From the NCBI GenBank assembly GCA_023399465.1, contig JAEWPB010000177.1:1-64000 (forward strand): a stretch of DNA of 64,000 bases, written 5' to 3'. Under the pieces are notes generated by a model. That model was not told the DNA's origin and made no database searches. It saw only the letters and a list, made by a program, of their open reading frames with translations. Every line of letters starts with the position of its first letter. Position 1 is the first letter of the stretch. This stretch comes from Pseudomonadota bacterium. Lineage in GTDB: Bacteria; Pseudomonadota; Alphaproteobacteria; Rhizobiales; Rhizobiaceae. The position numbers and the translations under genes are program-made. Shown in pieces: positions 35,051 through 43,387 of the stretch.

Positions 35051-35076
35051 AACCCGGAAACAAACGTTTCCGGGTT
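35051..35076 (-). terminator. Terminator for the minus-strand alcohol dehydrogenase operon
   Basis: AACCCGGAAAC (35051-35061) pairs with GTTTCCGGGTT (35066-35076) around AAAC; on the minus strand the stem is followed by TTTTTTGTTGG. It lies 28 bp past the alcohol dehydrogenase stop. The rest of the 34876-35050 gap shows nothing else. Confidence 0.88.
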
Positions 35077-35103
35077 CTTCCTGTTCACGCTTGAGGCCTA
35101 AGC

Positions 35104-36249
35104 TCAGAAGCACTCGAGGAAGAGCGCCTTGGTGTTTTCCAGCGTCATATGCACCGGATTACCGCCGCAGCTCGGATCCTCAATCGCCATCGCCGTCAGT
35201 TCGTCGATGCGATCCGGCTTGATGCCCATGGCGGTGAGGTTGTCAGGCACGCCCAGTTCGGAGCGCAGCGACAGCACGTAGTCGTAGAAGCCGTCGAAGC
35301 CGCCGGAGATGCCGAGGTAGGCGGCGGCACGGGCGATCCTGTCCTCGATCGCCGGGCGGTTGAAACGAAGCACCGGCGGCATCACCACGGCGTTGGTCAT
35401 GCCATGGTGGGTGTTGTAGACCGCGCCGATCGGATGCGACAGCGAGTGGATTGCGCCGAGACCCTTCTGAAACGCAACGGCGCCCATCGCAGCCGCAGCC
35501 ATCATGTTGGTACGTGCCTCGATGTCGGAACCGTCGTGATAGGCGCGCGGCAGATATTCCTTCACCAACCGCATGCCTTCGAGCGCGATGCCCTGGCTCA
35601 TCGGATGGTAGAACGGCGAGGAATAGGCTTCGAGGCAGTGTGCGAAGGCGTCCATGCCGGTGCCGGCGGTGATCACCTTGGGCATGCCGACGGTTAGCTC
35701 GGGATCGCAGATGACGATACCCGGCAGGAACTTCGGATGGAAGATGATCTTCTTCACATGGGTTTCGGAATTGGTGATGACGCTGGCGCGGCCCACTTCC
35801 GAACCGGTACCGGCAGTCGTCGGTACCGCGACGATCGGAGCGATGCCCTCGACATTGGCGCGGGTCCACCAGTCGCCGATGTCCTCGAAGTCCCATACCG
35901 GCCGGGTCTGGCCGGCCATGAAGGCGACAGCCTTGCCGAGGTCGAGACCGGAGCCGCCGCCGAAGGCGACGACGCCGTCATGACCGCCGGCCTTGAAGGC
36001 CTTCACGCCGGCGTCGAGGTTCTTTTCATTCGGGTTCGGATCGACATCGGCGAAGATCGCGCGGCCGAGGCCGGCTGCCTCGAGGATATCGAGGGCATTC
36101 TGGGTGATCGCCATCGAGGCCAGGCCGCGGTCGGTGACCAGCAACGGCTTCTTGATGCCGAGCGCCTTGCAGGCATCCGCAAGTTCCTTGATACGCCCTG
36201 CCCCCATCTTGACGGCGGTCGGATAGCTCCAGTTTGCGACAATGGTCAT
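35104..36249 (-). CDS. Iron-containing alcohol dehydrogenase
   Basis: Group III (Fe-type) NAD(P)-dependent alcohol dehydrogenase, 381 residues. ATG 36249 overlaps the aldehyde dehydrogenase stop by 4 bp (ATGA); the longer frame to 36450 is a shadow of that gene. Nucleotide-binding AFGGGSGLDLGKA, PTTAGTGSEVGR, and metal-binding residues in AGTGMDAFAHCLEAY and HSLSHPIGAVYNTHHG are clear. In this operon it is inferred to oxidise a gamma-glutamyl-amino alcohol to an aldehyde, which the neighbouring aldehyde dehydrogenase then oxidises. It is the last gene before the terminator at 35051. Confidence 0.92.
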   Translation of the reverse strand: MTIVANWSYPTAVKMGAGRIKELADACKALGIKKPLLVTDRGLASMAITQNALDILEAAGLGRAIFADVDPNPNEKNLDAGVKAFKAGGHDGVVAFGGGSGLDLGKAVAFMAGQTRPVWDFEDIGDWWTRANVEGIAPIVAVPTTAGTGSEVGRASVITNSETHVKKIIFHPKFLPGIVICDPELTVGMPKVITAGTGMDAFAHCLEAYSSPFYHPMSQGIALEGMRLVKEYLPRAYHDGSDIEARTNMMAAAAMGAVAFQKGLGAIHSLSHPIGAVYNTHHGMTNAVVMPPVLRFNRPAIEDRIARAAAYLGISGGFDGFYDYVLSLRSELGVPDNLTAMGIKPDRIDELTAMAIEDPSCGGNPVHMTLENTKALFLECF

Positions 36250-37631
36250 TTCGTGACTTTCTTCAGGTGATAGGATTTCGGGCGGGTCAGGTTGTGGAAG
36301 CCGAGCACGGAAAGCGAGCCGCCGCGGCCGGTTTCCTTGCAGCCGGTCCACACCAGCGCCGGATCGAGATAGTCGGCACGGTTCATGAACACCGTACCGG
36401 TTTCGACGTCGCGGCCGATGCGGGCAGCGCGCTCCGGATCCTGCGTCCACAGCGACGCGGTCAGGCCGTACTTGCTGTCGTTCATCAGGTCGATCGCCTC
36501 GGCGTCGCTCCTGACCTTCATGATGCCGACGGCCGGGCCGAAGGTTTCCTCGCGCATGAACTCCATCGAGTGATCGACGTTGACGAGGACCTGCGGCATC
36601 AGGTAGGCGCCGCCGTCATCCTGCGGAAACAGCTTCGGATCGACGAGAGCCTTTGCGCCCTTCGATACGGCATCCGCCACCTGCGCACGCACGGTCGCAG
36701 CAAAACGCTTGTTGGCCATCGGCCCGAGCGTGGTTTCCGGATCGAGCGGGTTGCCGAGCTTGTAGTTCGAAACCCAGGCGACCGACTTTTCGACGAAGGC
36801 GTCGAACAGCGACTCGTGCACGTAGATGCGCTCGATACCGCAGCAGCACTGGCCGGAGTTGAAGGTGGCGCCATCCATCAGCGTATCGACGGCGGCGTCA
36901 AGATCGGCATCCTCCATCACGTAGCCCGGGTCCTTGCCGCCGAGCTCGAGGCCAACGCCGGCAAAGGTTCCGGCAGCGGCGCGCTCGATCGAACGACCGC
37001 CTTCGACCGAACCGGTAAAGTTGATGAAATTGAAGCTGCCGGCCGCGATCAGCGCCGACGTGGTCGCGTGGTCGAGGAAGACGTTCTGGAACACGTCCTC
37101 GGGAACCCCGGCCTCGACGAAGGCACGAACCATGCGCTCGCCGACGAGCAACGTCTGGCTGGCATGCTTGATGATAACCGTATTGCCGGCCATCAGCGCC
37201 GGGGCGATGGTGTTGATCGCGGTCATGTAGGGATAGTTCCACGGCGCGATCACGAAGACGACACCATGCGGCTCGCGCTCGATGCGGCGTTCGAAGCTGG
37301 CGCTGGTCTCGATCTCGATCGGCGCAAGAGCGTCTGCGGCAATCGAGGCGACGTAGTTCGAACGCTCGTTAAAGCCCCGGAATTCACCGCCGTAGCGTAC
37401 CGGCCGGCCCATCTGCCAGGCGATCTCCGGCACCACCTCGTCGGCCATTTCGTTGAGGCGCGCGACGCCTTTCAGCACGAGCTGGACGCGCTCCTCGAGC
37501 GGCCGGCGCGCCCAGGCCTTCTGTGCCTTGCGGGCGCGCGCGACGACTTCGTTCGCCGCTTCCAGCGACATCGCCGGGCGTTCGGCATAGACCGAGCCGT
37601 CAACAGGGGATATGCATTGGATCATAGTCAC
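36246..37631 (-). CDS. NAD(P)-dependent aldehyde dehydrogenase
   Basis: ALDH-superfamily enzyme of 461 residues. The catalytic Cys lies in FNSGQCCCGIERIYV, the general base Glu in GLELGGKDPGYV, and the cofactor loop is FTGSVEGGRSI; APWNYPY is conserved. The start is a GTG (37631) 8 bp after AGGA; an in-frame ATG at 37625 is the alternative. The start lies 24 bp after the glutamine-synthetase-family gene and the end overlaps the alcohol dehydrogenase start. A candidate operator (37643-37658) sits immediately upstream. Confidence 0.93.
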   Translation of the reverse strand: MTMIQCISPVDGSVYAERPAMSLEAANEVVARARKAQKAWARRPLEERVQLVLKGVARLNEMADEVVPEIAWQMGRPVRYGGEFRGFNERSNYVASIAADALAPIEIETSASFERRIEREPHGVVFVIAPWNYPYMTAINTIAPALMAGNTVIIKHASQTLLVGERMVRAFVEAGVPEDVFQNVFLDHATTSALIAAGSFNFINFTGSVEGGRSIERAAAGTFAGVGLELGGKDPGYVMEDADLDAAVDTLMDGATFNSGQCCCGIERIYVHESLFDAFVEKSVAWVSNYKLGNPLDPETTLGPMANKRFAATVRAQVADAVSKGAKALVDPKLFPQDDGGAYLMPQVLVNVDHSMEFMREETFGPAVGIMKVRSDAEAIDLMNDSKYGLTASLWTQDPERAARIGRDVETGTVFMNRADYLDPALVWTGCKETGRGGSLSVLGFHNLTRPKSYHLKKVTK

Positions 37632-37642
37632 GATCTTATTCC

Positions 37643-37658
37643 TGTAATTATTGTTTCA
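37643..37658. promoter_or_regulatory. Candidate RpiR operator, copy 1 (between the ligase and aldehyde dehydrogenase genes)
   Basis: TGTAATTATTGTTTCA on the plus strand, an imperfect dyad TGTAA-N6-TTTCA. It matches 14 of 16 positions of the sequence at 40155-40170 upstream of rpiR. It overlaps the last codon of the glutamine-synthetase-family gene and ends 12 bp before the aldehyde dehydrogenase start. HexR and other RpiR-family sites have TGTAA...TTACA-like dyads. Confidence 0.5.
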
Positions 37659-39026
37659 AGCTCTTTCGAAACCGCGCGCCACTTCCCAGTCGGTGATGCG
37701 ACGGTCGTATTCCTCCTGCTCCCAGGTCGCCGCCCGGACATAGTGATCGACGACGTCGTCACCCATGGCGGCCCGGAGCATCTGCGAACCATCGAGCGCC
37801 GCTGCCGCATCGCGCAGCGTGCGCGGGATCTCGCGCACTTCGCCGGCACCGTAGGCATCTCCCACGAACGGGGCTTCAAGTTCAAGTTTCTTCTCGATGC
37901 CGTCAATACCAGCGGCAATCAGCGCCGCCATGGCGAGATACGGATTGAGATCCGAGCCGCCGACGCGGCACTCGATGCGGATGCCCTTGGTGCCGTCGCC
38001 GCACAGGCGATAGCCGGCGGTGCGATTGTCCTTGCTCCAGATCGCCTTGGTCGGAGCAAAGGTGCCGGCCATGAAACGCTTGTAGGAGTTGATGTAGGGC
38101 GCCAGGAAATAGGTGATCTCGCTGGCGTGGGTCAAAAGCCCGGCGACATAATGCTTCATCGTCGCCGACATGCCGTACTTGCCGGCTTCATCGAAAAACA
38201 GCGGCTTCTTGCCGTCGAGGCTCCACAGCGACTGGTGGATATGCGACGAGCTGCCGGCGGCATTGTAGTTCCACTTGGCGAGGAAGGTGATGGCCTTGCC
38301 ACGCGACCAGGCAATCTCCTTGCAGCCGTTCTTGATGATGACGTGGCGGTCGGCCATGGTCAGCGCATCGGCGTAGCGGACGTTGATCTCCCCCTGGCCG
38401 GCAGACGCTTCGCCCTTGGAATTCTCGACCGGAATGCCGGCACCCTGCAGGCCGTTGCGGATAGCCCGCATCACGTCCTCTTCCTTGGTGGTCTGGAAGA
38501 TGTGGTAGTCCTCGTTGTAGCCGCTGGCGAGCTGCAGGTCGCGGTAGCCGGAGGCGCGCGCGTCGTCATAGCTCTGGTCGAACAGGAAGAATTCGAGCTC
38601 GGTCGCCATGAAGGGCTTCATGCCCATGGCCTCCAGCCGGCGGACCTGCCTCTTCAGGATGGCGCGCGGCGAATGCGGCACGTCTTCGTGGGTGTGGTGG
38701 TCGAGCACGTCACAGAGAACCAGCGCCGTACCCTCGAGCCAGGGAATGCGACGCAGGGTCGAAAGATCCGGCTTCATCGTATAGTCGCCGTAGCCCTTTT
38801 CCCAGCTCGTCGCCTTGTAGCCGGCAACCGTCTCCATCTCGAGGTCGGTGGCCAGCAGGTAGTTGCAGCTGTGCGTCTCTTCCCATCCGCTTTCGACGAA
38901 GAACTGCGCATGGAAACGCTTGCCCATCAGGCGGCCCTGCATGTCCACCAGGCACGCTAGAACGGTGTCGATACGGCCCGCGGCCACATCCTGCTTGAGA
39001 TCGTCGAAAGTGTACGTCGTGCTCAT
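37656..39026 (-). CDS. Glutamine-synthetase-family gamma-glutamyl ligase (PuuA/GlnA4/IpuC-like)
   Basis: 456 residues from ATG 39026 (MSTTYTFDDLKQD); 24 upstream codons were dropped. It has the GS beta-grasp and catalytic domains: MATELEFFLFD (metal Glu), GQGEINVRYADAL (Glu), AGSSSHIHQSLW and RIECRVGGSDLNPYLAMAA. It lacks the adenylylation loop Tyr region of GlnA, and the N-terminal domain is divergent, as in gamma-glutamylputrescine, gamma-glutamyl-isopropylamide and gamma-glutamylethanolamide synthetases. With the neighbouring dehydrogenases and hydrolase, it is inferred to ligate glutamate to an amine or amino alcohol. True nitrogen-assimilating activity is unlikely but not excluded. Confidence 0.8.
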   Translation of the reverse strand: MSTTYTFDDLKQDVAAGRIDTVLACLVDMQGRLMGKRFHAQFFVESGWEETHSCNYLLATDLEMETVAGYKATSWEKGYGDYTMKPDLSTLRRIPWLEGTALVLCDVLDHHTHEDVPHSPRAILKRQVRRLEAMGMKPFMATELEFFLFDQSYDDARASGYRDLQLASGYNEDYHIFQTTKEEDVMRAIRNGLQGAGIPVENSKGEASAGQGEINVRYADALTMADRHVIIKNGCKEIAWSRGKAITFLAKWNYNAAGSSSHIHQSLWSLDGKKPLFFDEAGKYGMSATMKHYVAGLLTHASEITYFLAPYINSYKRFMAGTFAPTKAIWSKDNRTAGYRLCGDGTKGIRIECRVGGSDLNPYLAMAALIAAGIDGIEKKLELEAPFVGDAYGAGEVREIPRTLRDAAAALDGSQMLRAAMGDDVVDHYVRAATWEQEEYDRRITDWEVARGFERA

Positions 39027-39195
39027 GGTCTGGTCCTGTAGCGGCGGGATCGCCCGCCTTGAAAAGAGAAACAAGCAATGCATGAGGGCGAAGGCCACAG
39101 CCGCGGCACTCGCCGGAATTCAGATCAAGTTTCGCCGACCGGCCTGTCGGCGGCGGCACTTTCGGCCTTCCGGCGCATGCCCCCTATTTCCGTTC

Positions 39196-39219
39196 GCTAC
39201 CCGCGAAATTGCGGGTAGC
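39196..39219 (-). repeat. Stem-loop in the gap between amidohydrolase and ligase genes
   Basis: GCTACCCGC (39196-39204) pairs with GCGGGTAGC (39211-39219), loop GAAATT. No T-run follows on either strand, so it may be a processing or stabilising hairpin, or an operator. The 39027-39302 gap holds no gene. Confidence 0.4.
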
Positions 39220-39302
39220 CCCTTTACCAACGGCCGCGGGGCGCGATGCCCTTTGCATCGGCCACGGCCAGCCGCAGCTTTCGCTGCTCCCCAGGGTCGT
39301 TG

Positions 39303-40070
39303 TTATGATAGACCTTCCTGCAGAAGGCCTGCGAGAAAATCAGCCATGACCCTTTGACTGGTTTCCTCGGCGATGAGGTCGTTGCGCACTTCGATCATGA
39401 CATTCATCAGCCCGTTGGCGAGGCCGTGAAGCCGCAACGTATGGGTGACGCCGTCGGCCGGACCGTAGGGCTCGTTGCGGCCGATCACATAGGTGCCGGC
39501 CGCTGTTTCCGCCGCCAGCATCCGGTCGGCAAGGCGCGCATCGCTGTCGTGCAGGATGCCGATTTCCACAGCGCGCGGCCGGCCGTTGTAGACCGGTGTG
39601 AAGCTGTGCATCGTCACCAGAACCGTCGGCTGTCCCTCAGCCGTGCGCGCGGCGATAATGTCGGCAATGCGAGCGTGGAACGGCCGGTAAAGCGCTTCGG
39701 TGCGGGCTTCGCGCGCCGCCGCTGACAAGCCGGCATTGCCGGGAATGGTATAGATCTCGCTCACCTCGGGCATCGCGCCCGGTGCGTCCGGCGGACGGTT
39801 GCAATCGTAGATGAGCCGGGAGAAGCGCTGGTGCACCAGCGTGGCATCGAGCATCCGCGACAGGTGCAGCGACACGGCGAGCGCCCCCGGATCCCAGGCG
39901 ATATGGCTTGTCAGCGCTTCGGCGGGCAGGCCGAGATCGCCGAAGTGACGGGGAATGGTGGCCGAGGCGTGCTCGCAGACGATCAGAACGGCGCCCTTCC
40001 CGTCGGGGTTGACCACCGCGACCGGATCGCCTTCCTCTTTCGCCAAGATGCTCCCCGGTTGAAAATCCAT
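39303..40070 (-). CDS. N-formylglutamate amidohydrolase family hydrolase
   Basis: 255 residues from ATG 40070, which follows GGGAGGGG with 8-bp spacing; the ATG at 40109 is an alternative. It has the family's metal-ligand segment VLIVCEHASATIP (Glu/His), SHIAWDPGA, RLIYDCNRPPDAP, VTMHSFTPVYNG (His) and IEVRNDLI. The classic substrate is N-formyl-glutamate of the histidine pathway, but no hut genes are here. In this context it is inferred to release glutamate from a gamma-glutamyl intermediate. It is divergent from rpiR with a 185-bp shared promoter region. Confidence 0.82.
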   Translation of the reverse strand: MDFQPGSILAKEEGDPVAVVNPDGKGAVLIVCEHASATIPRHFGDLGLPAEALTSHIAWDPGALAVSLHLSRMLDATLVHQRFSRLIYDCNRPPDAPGAMPEVSEIYTIPGNAGLSAAAREARTEALYRPFHARIADIIAARTAEGQPTVLVTMHSFTPVYNGRPRAVEIGILHDSDARLADRMLAAETAAGTYVIGRNEPYGPADGVTHTLRLHGLANGLMNVMIEVRNDLIAEETSQRVMADFLAGLLQEGLS

Positions 40071-40154
40071 CGGATTTCGCCCCTCCCAAAAGGTTAACCG
40101 ATCACTCAAACAAGAAGAGAATTCTTCACACGGAAGCGGCTGTCAACGGAAAAC

Positions 40155-40170
40155 TGTAATTATCTTTTCA
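40155..40170. promoter_or_regulatory. Candidate RpiR operator, copy 2 (divergent promoter region)
   Basis: TGTAATTATCTTTTCA on the plus strand, dyad TGTAA-N6-TTTCA, between the amidohydrolase gene and rpiR. It is the near-repeat of 37643-37658. Its place in the divergent promoter would allow joint control of the catabolic operon and the regulator. Confidence 0.5.
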
Positions 40171-40255
40171 AAATAGAGATTGACTCCCGCCGCTCCGCAG
40201 TTGTTTAATTTTCACCTAAGGTCGACATCAGATTGACCGGGGGAGCAGATCGAGC

Positions 40256-41128
40256 GTGCCAGATGCCTCGCAGACAGTGTCGGATGTAATCCATGCCCAT
40301 TTCGGCGCGCTGACGCGTGCCGAAAAGCAACTGGCCGAGAGCCTGCTGGAGAACTATCCGGTATCCGGGCTGGGCAGCATCACCACCATTGCCGAGAATG
40401 CCCGCGTCTCCACCCCGACGGTGGTGCGCATGGTGCAGAAGCTCGGCTACAAGGGCTATCCCGAATTCCAGGCGCACCTGCACCAGGAACTGGAAGCGAC
40501 GATCTCCAATCCGATCGCCAAGCACGACCGCTGGATGAGCAAGGCCCCGCAAGGCCACGTGCTCAACCGGATCGCGGATTCGATCATGAGCAACATGCGC
40601 GAGACCCTGGGCGATCTCGACACCGCGACCTTCGACGGCGCCGCCGAACTGCTGTCTGACCGCAAGCGCAGCGTCTATCTCGTCGGCGGCCGCATCACCG
40701 GATCGATCGCCGAGTACCTGTTCACCCACATGCAGGTCATCCGCGCCAAGACGACGCTGATGTCCTCGCATTCCAGCTCCTGGCCGCAATACGTGCTGAA
40801 CATGAACGCCGGCGACGTGCTGGTGATCTTCGACATCCGCCGCTACGAACAGGAGATGGTCACGCTTGCCGAAGTGGCGAAGGCCAACGGCGTCATCATC
40901 ATCCTTTTCACCGATCAGTGGGGCTCGCCGGCCGCCAAGCATGCCCGGCACGTCTTCCGCGTGCGCATCGAAGTTCCCTCCGCATGGGATTCCTCGGTCG
41001 TGACGCTGTTCGTCGTCGAAGCGCTGATCGAGGCCGTCCAGACCCGCAGTTGGGACGAGACCCGCGAACGCATGAGAACACTCGAAGGTCTGTTCGAGCA
41101 GACCCGCCTGTTCCGAAAGCATGGTTAG
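40256..41128 (+). CDS. RpiR/MurR-family transcriptional regulator
   Basis: 290 residues: an N-terminal HTH_6 domain (about 1-80; LGSITTIAENARVSTPTVVRM recognition region) and a C-terminal SIS sugar-isomerase-fold domain (about 125-255). The start is GTG 40256 (MPDASQTVSD). The SIS fold usually binds a phosphosugar, but members also sense other effectors. It is divergent from the amidohydrolase operon and upstream of an ABC importer in the same direction, so it is the likely local regulator. The shared 16-bp dyad at 37643 and 40155 is its candidate site. Confidence 0.9.
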   Translation: MPDASQTVSDVIHAHFGALTRAEKQLAESLLENYPVSGLGSITTIAENARVSTPTVVRMVQKLGYKGYPEFQAHLHQELEATISNPIAKHDRWMSKAPQGHVLNRIADSIMSNMRETLGDLDTATFDGAAELLSDRKRSVYLVGGRITGSIAEYLFTHMQVIRAKTTLMSSHSSSWPQYVLNMNAGDVLVIFDIRRYEQEMVTLAEVAKANGVIIILFTDQWGSPAAKHARHVFRVRIEVPSAWDSSVVTLFVVEALIEAVQTRSWDETRERMRTLEGLFEQTRLFRKHG

Positions 41129-41290
41129 GAGGAGACCAAGCAAACCGCCATCGAGATTCCGGCTCCGGCCGGAGATGATACCGGGGATAACCAGAAGGCC
41201 ACATAGCGCGGTCCTTCCGGCGTCACATAACCTTCACGTAACGTAAGTAACAGCGCCCCTGGACGCTGAAAACCGAAGAGGAGAATAGCA

Positions 41291-42397
41291 GTGCTCTCTA
41301 AAATTCAACGTGTAATGTCGCTGTCGACCGCTATCATCATGGCTTCGACCGCAATTGCCTCGGCAGAGCCGAGCGAAGAGTTGATTGCGGCCGCCAAGAA
41401 GGAAGGCATGCTCACCACCATCGCCCTGCCCCACAGCTGGTGCGGCTATGGTGACGTCATTGCCGGTTTCAAGGCCAAGTATCCGGAAATCCAGGTCAAC
41501 GAACTGAACCCCGACGCCGGCTCGGCCGACGAAGTGGAAGCGATCAAGGCCAACAAGGACAACAAGGGCCCGCAGGCTCCTGACGTCGTCGACGTCGGCC
41601 TCGCATTCGGTCCGCAGATGAAGGCCGAAGGCCTGCTGCAGCCGTACAAGGTCTCCACCTGGGACGAAATCCCGGACAGCATCAAGGACGCTGACGGCCA
41701 CTGGTACGGCGACTACTACGGCGTTCTCTCGTTCGTGGTGAACAAGGACCTCGTCGAGAACACCCCGACCGACTGGGCCGACCTGCTGAAGCCGGAATAT
41801 GCCGGCCAGGTCGCTCTCGCCGGCGATCCGCGCGCCTCGAACCAGGCTATCCTCGCAGTGCTCGCGGCTGGCCTGCACAAGGGTGCAAAGCCCGGCGAAG
41901 AAGCAGGCAAGGCCGGACTGGACTACTTTGCCGAACTGAACAAGGCCGGCAACTTCGTTCCTGTTATCGCCAAGGCAGGCACCATCGCTCAGGGCGCAAC
42001 CCCGATCGCAATCGCATGGGACTACAACGTCCTGGCATGGCGCGACGAACTCAAGGACAACCCGCCGGTTGAAGTCGTCGTTCCGAAGACCGGTGTTCTC
42101 GCCGGCGTCTACGTTCAGGGCATCTCGGCCTTCGCGCCGCACCCGAACGCTGCGAAGCTGTGGATGGAATACCTCTACTCCGACGAAGGCCAGAACCTGT
42201 GGCTGAAGGGTTACTGCCACCCGGCCCGCTTCAACGCCATGGCCAAGGCCGGCAAGATCCCGCAGTTCCTGCTGGACGCCCTGCCGCCGGCTGAAAGCTA
42301 CGAGGCCGCCATATTCCCGACCGTCGAGGAGCAGAACGCCAACAAGGCTGCGGTCACCGCCGGCTGGGATAGCGTCGTCGGCGCCAACGTCCAGTAA
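41291..42397 (+). CDS. ABC importer periplasmic substrate-binding protein (SBP_bac_6, polyamine/iron type)
   Basis: 368 residues. GTG 41291 follows GAGGAGAATAGC and begins a signal peptide cleaved near ASA at about 25. The mature protein is a two-lobe class I/II binding fold with PDVVDVGLAFGP, GVLSFVVNKDL, WADLLKPEYAGQVAL and IAIAWDYNVLAW. Relatives bind Fe(III), polyamines, thiamine or 2-aminoethylphosphonate; the amine-catabolic neighbours suggest an amine here. It is first in a four-gene importer operon, followed by a stem-loop (42418-42444) that probably keeps its message abundant. A dyad ACGTAACGT sits at 41236-41244 upstream. Confidence 0.88.
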   Translation: MLSKIQRVMSLSTAIIMASTAIASAEPSEELIAAAKKEGMLTTIALPHSWCGYGDVIAGFKAKYPEIQVNELNPDAGSADEVEAIKANKDNKGPQAPDVVDVGLAFGPQMKAEGLLQPYKVSTWDEIPDSIKDADGHWYGDYYGVLSFVVNKDLVENTPTDWADLLKPEYAGQVALAGDPRASNQAILAVLAAGLHKGAKPGEEAGKAGLDYFAELNKAGNFVPVIAKAGTIAQGATPIAIAWDYNVLAWRDELKDNPPVEVVVPKTGVLAGVYVQGISAFAPHPNAAKLWMEYLYSDEGQNLWLKGYCHPARFNAMAKAGKIPQFLLDALPPAESYEAAIFPTVEEQNANKAAVTAGWDSVVGANVQ

Positions 42398-42417
42398 AGA
42401 CGTCTGAAAATGTCGCA

Positions 42418-42444
42418 TCCCGGCCCGATCTGTTCGGGCCGGGA
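42418..42444 (+). repeat. Intercistronic stem-loop between binding protein and permease
   Basis: TCCCGGCCCGA (42418-42428) with TCGGGCCGGGA (42434-42444), 5-nt loop and no T-run. Typical of ABC operons in which the 3' hairpin stabilises the binding-protein message. Confidence 0.75.
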
Positions 42445-42511
42445 CTTGCCATTCCGGGCACTTCCGCCCTACTTTCGCCCAAATTGAAACAGCCCGCGAG
42501 AACTCCCGACC

Positions 42512-43387
42512 ATGAACCAAGCTCCTCCGGCGCGCCGGCTGAACCTGCCGCTCACATGGTTGGGCCTGCTGCCTTTCACGCTCTTCATTCTGCTGTTTCT
42601 GCTGCTGCCGACGATGCACATCGTCATCGGCGCCTTCCAGACCCGCGAAGGCGCGTTCACCCTTCAGAACATCATCGACCTGAATTCCGGGACTATCCCG
42701 TCGAGTTACTGGATCTCGGTGAAGATCTCGCTGGCATCGGCCTCGCTCGGCGCGCTGATCGGCTTCGGCATGGCCGCGGCCGTGGTGTTCGGCGCGGTGC
42801 CGCGCTGGATCAAGTCGCCGCTCCTGACCTTTTCCGGCGTGGCCTCGAACTTCGCCGGCGTGCCGCTGGCCTTCGCCTTCCTGGCGACGTTCGGCCCGGT
42901 CGGCCTCGTCACCGTCTTTCTCCGCCAGAATTTCGGTATCGTCCTGCAGCGCGACCTCGGCTTCAATATCCTCAGCTTCTGGGGCCTGACGCTCACCTAC
43001 CTGTTCTTCCAAATCCCGCTGATGATCCTGATCATCACCCCGGCGCTCGAAGGCCTCAAGCGTGAATGGCGCGAAGCGGCCGAGGTGCTCGGAGCGACCT
43101 CGCTGCAATACTGGCGCATGGTCGCCCTGCCGATCCTGTTTCCCTCGCTGCTCGGCACCTTCGCCCTGCTGTTCGCGAATGCCTTCGGCGCCGTCGCCAC
43201 CGCGATCGCACTGACCGGCTCGAGCCTCAACATCGTGCCGATCCAGCTCTACGCCCAGATCCGCGGCGACGTGCTTGGAAACCCGCATCTCGGCTATGCC
43301 ATGGCCTTCGGCATGATCGTGGTGACCGCCGTCGCCAACGTCCTCTATATCTGGCTGCGGATCCGCGCCGAAAGGTGGCTTAAATGA
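42512..43387 (+). CDS. ABC transporter permease 1 (PotB-like)
   Basis: Inner-membrane subunit of 291 residues with six predicted helices. The cytoplasmic coupling helix carries the EAA-like motif EWREAAEVLGATSLQYWRMV, which docks on the ATPase. The start MNQAPPARRLN has a basic N-terminus. It overlaps the next permease by 4 bp (ATGA at 43384-43387). Together with the next gene it forms the heterodimeric channel for the SBP at 41291. Confidence 0.9.
   Translation: MNQAPPARRLNLPLTWLGLLPFTLFILLFLLLPTMHIVIGAFQTREGAFTLQNIIDLNSGTIPSSYWISVKISLASASLGALIGFGMAAAVVFGAVPRWIKSPLLTFSGVASNFAGVPLAFAFLATFGPVGLVTVFLRQNFGIVLQRDLGFNILSFWGLTLTYLFFQIPLMILIITPALEGLKREWREAAEVLGATSLQYWRMVALPILFPSLLGTFALLFANAFGAVATAIALTGSSLNIVPIQLYAQIRGDVLGNPHLGYAMAFGMIVVTAVANVLYIWLRIRAERWLK

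Noticed and set aside
36234..38960. A 908-codon open frame on the plus strand
   Set aside because: It is antisense to the aldehyde dehydrogenase and glutamine-synthetase-family genes. GC-rich coding DNA gives long antisense frames; there is no family motif, and both real genes have intact active sites.
39100..39300. Possible sigma-54 promoter upstream of the GS-family gene
   Set aside because: On the minus strand the GG and GC elements are one base too far apart and the -12 element is weak; not supportable.
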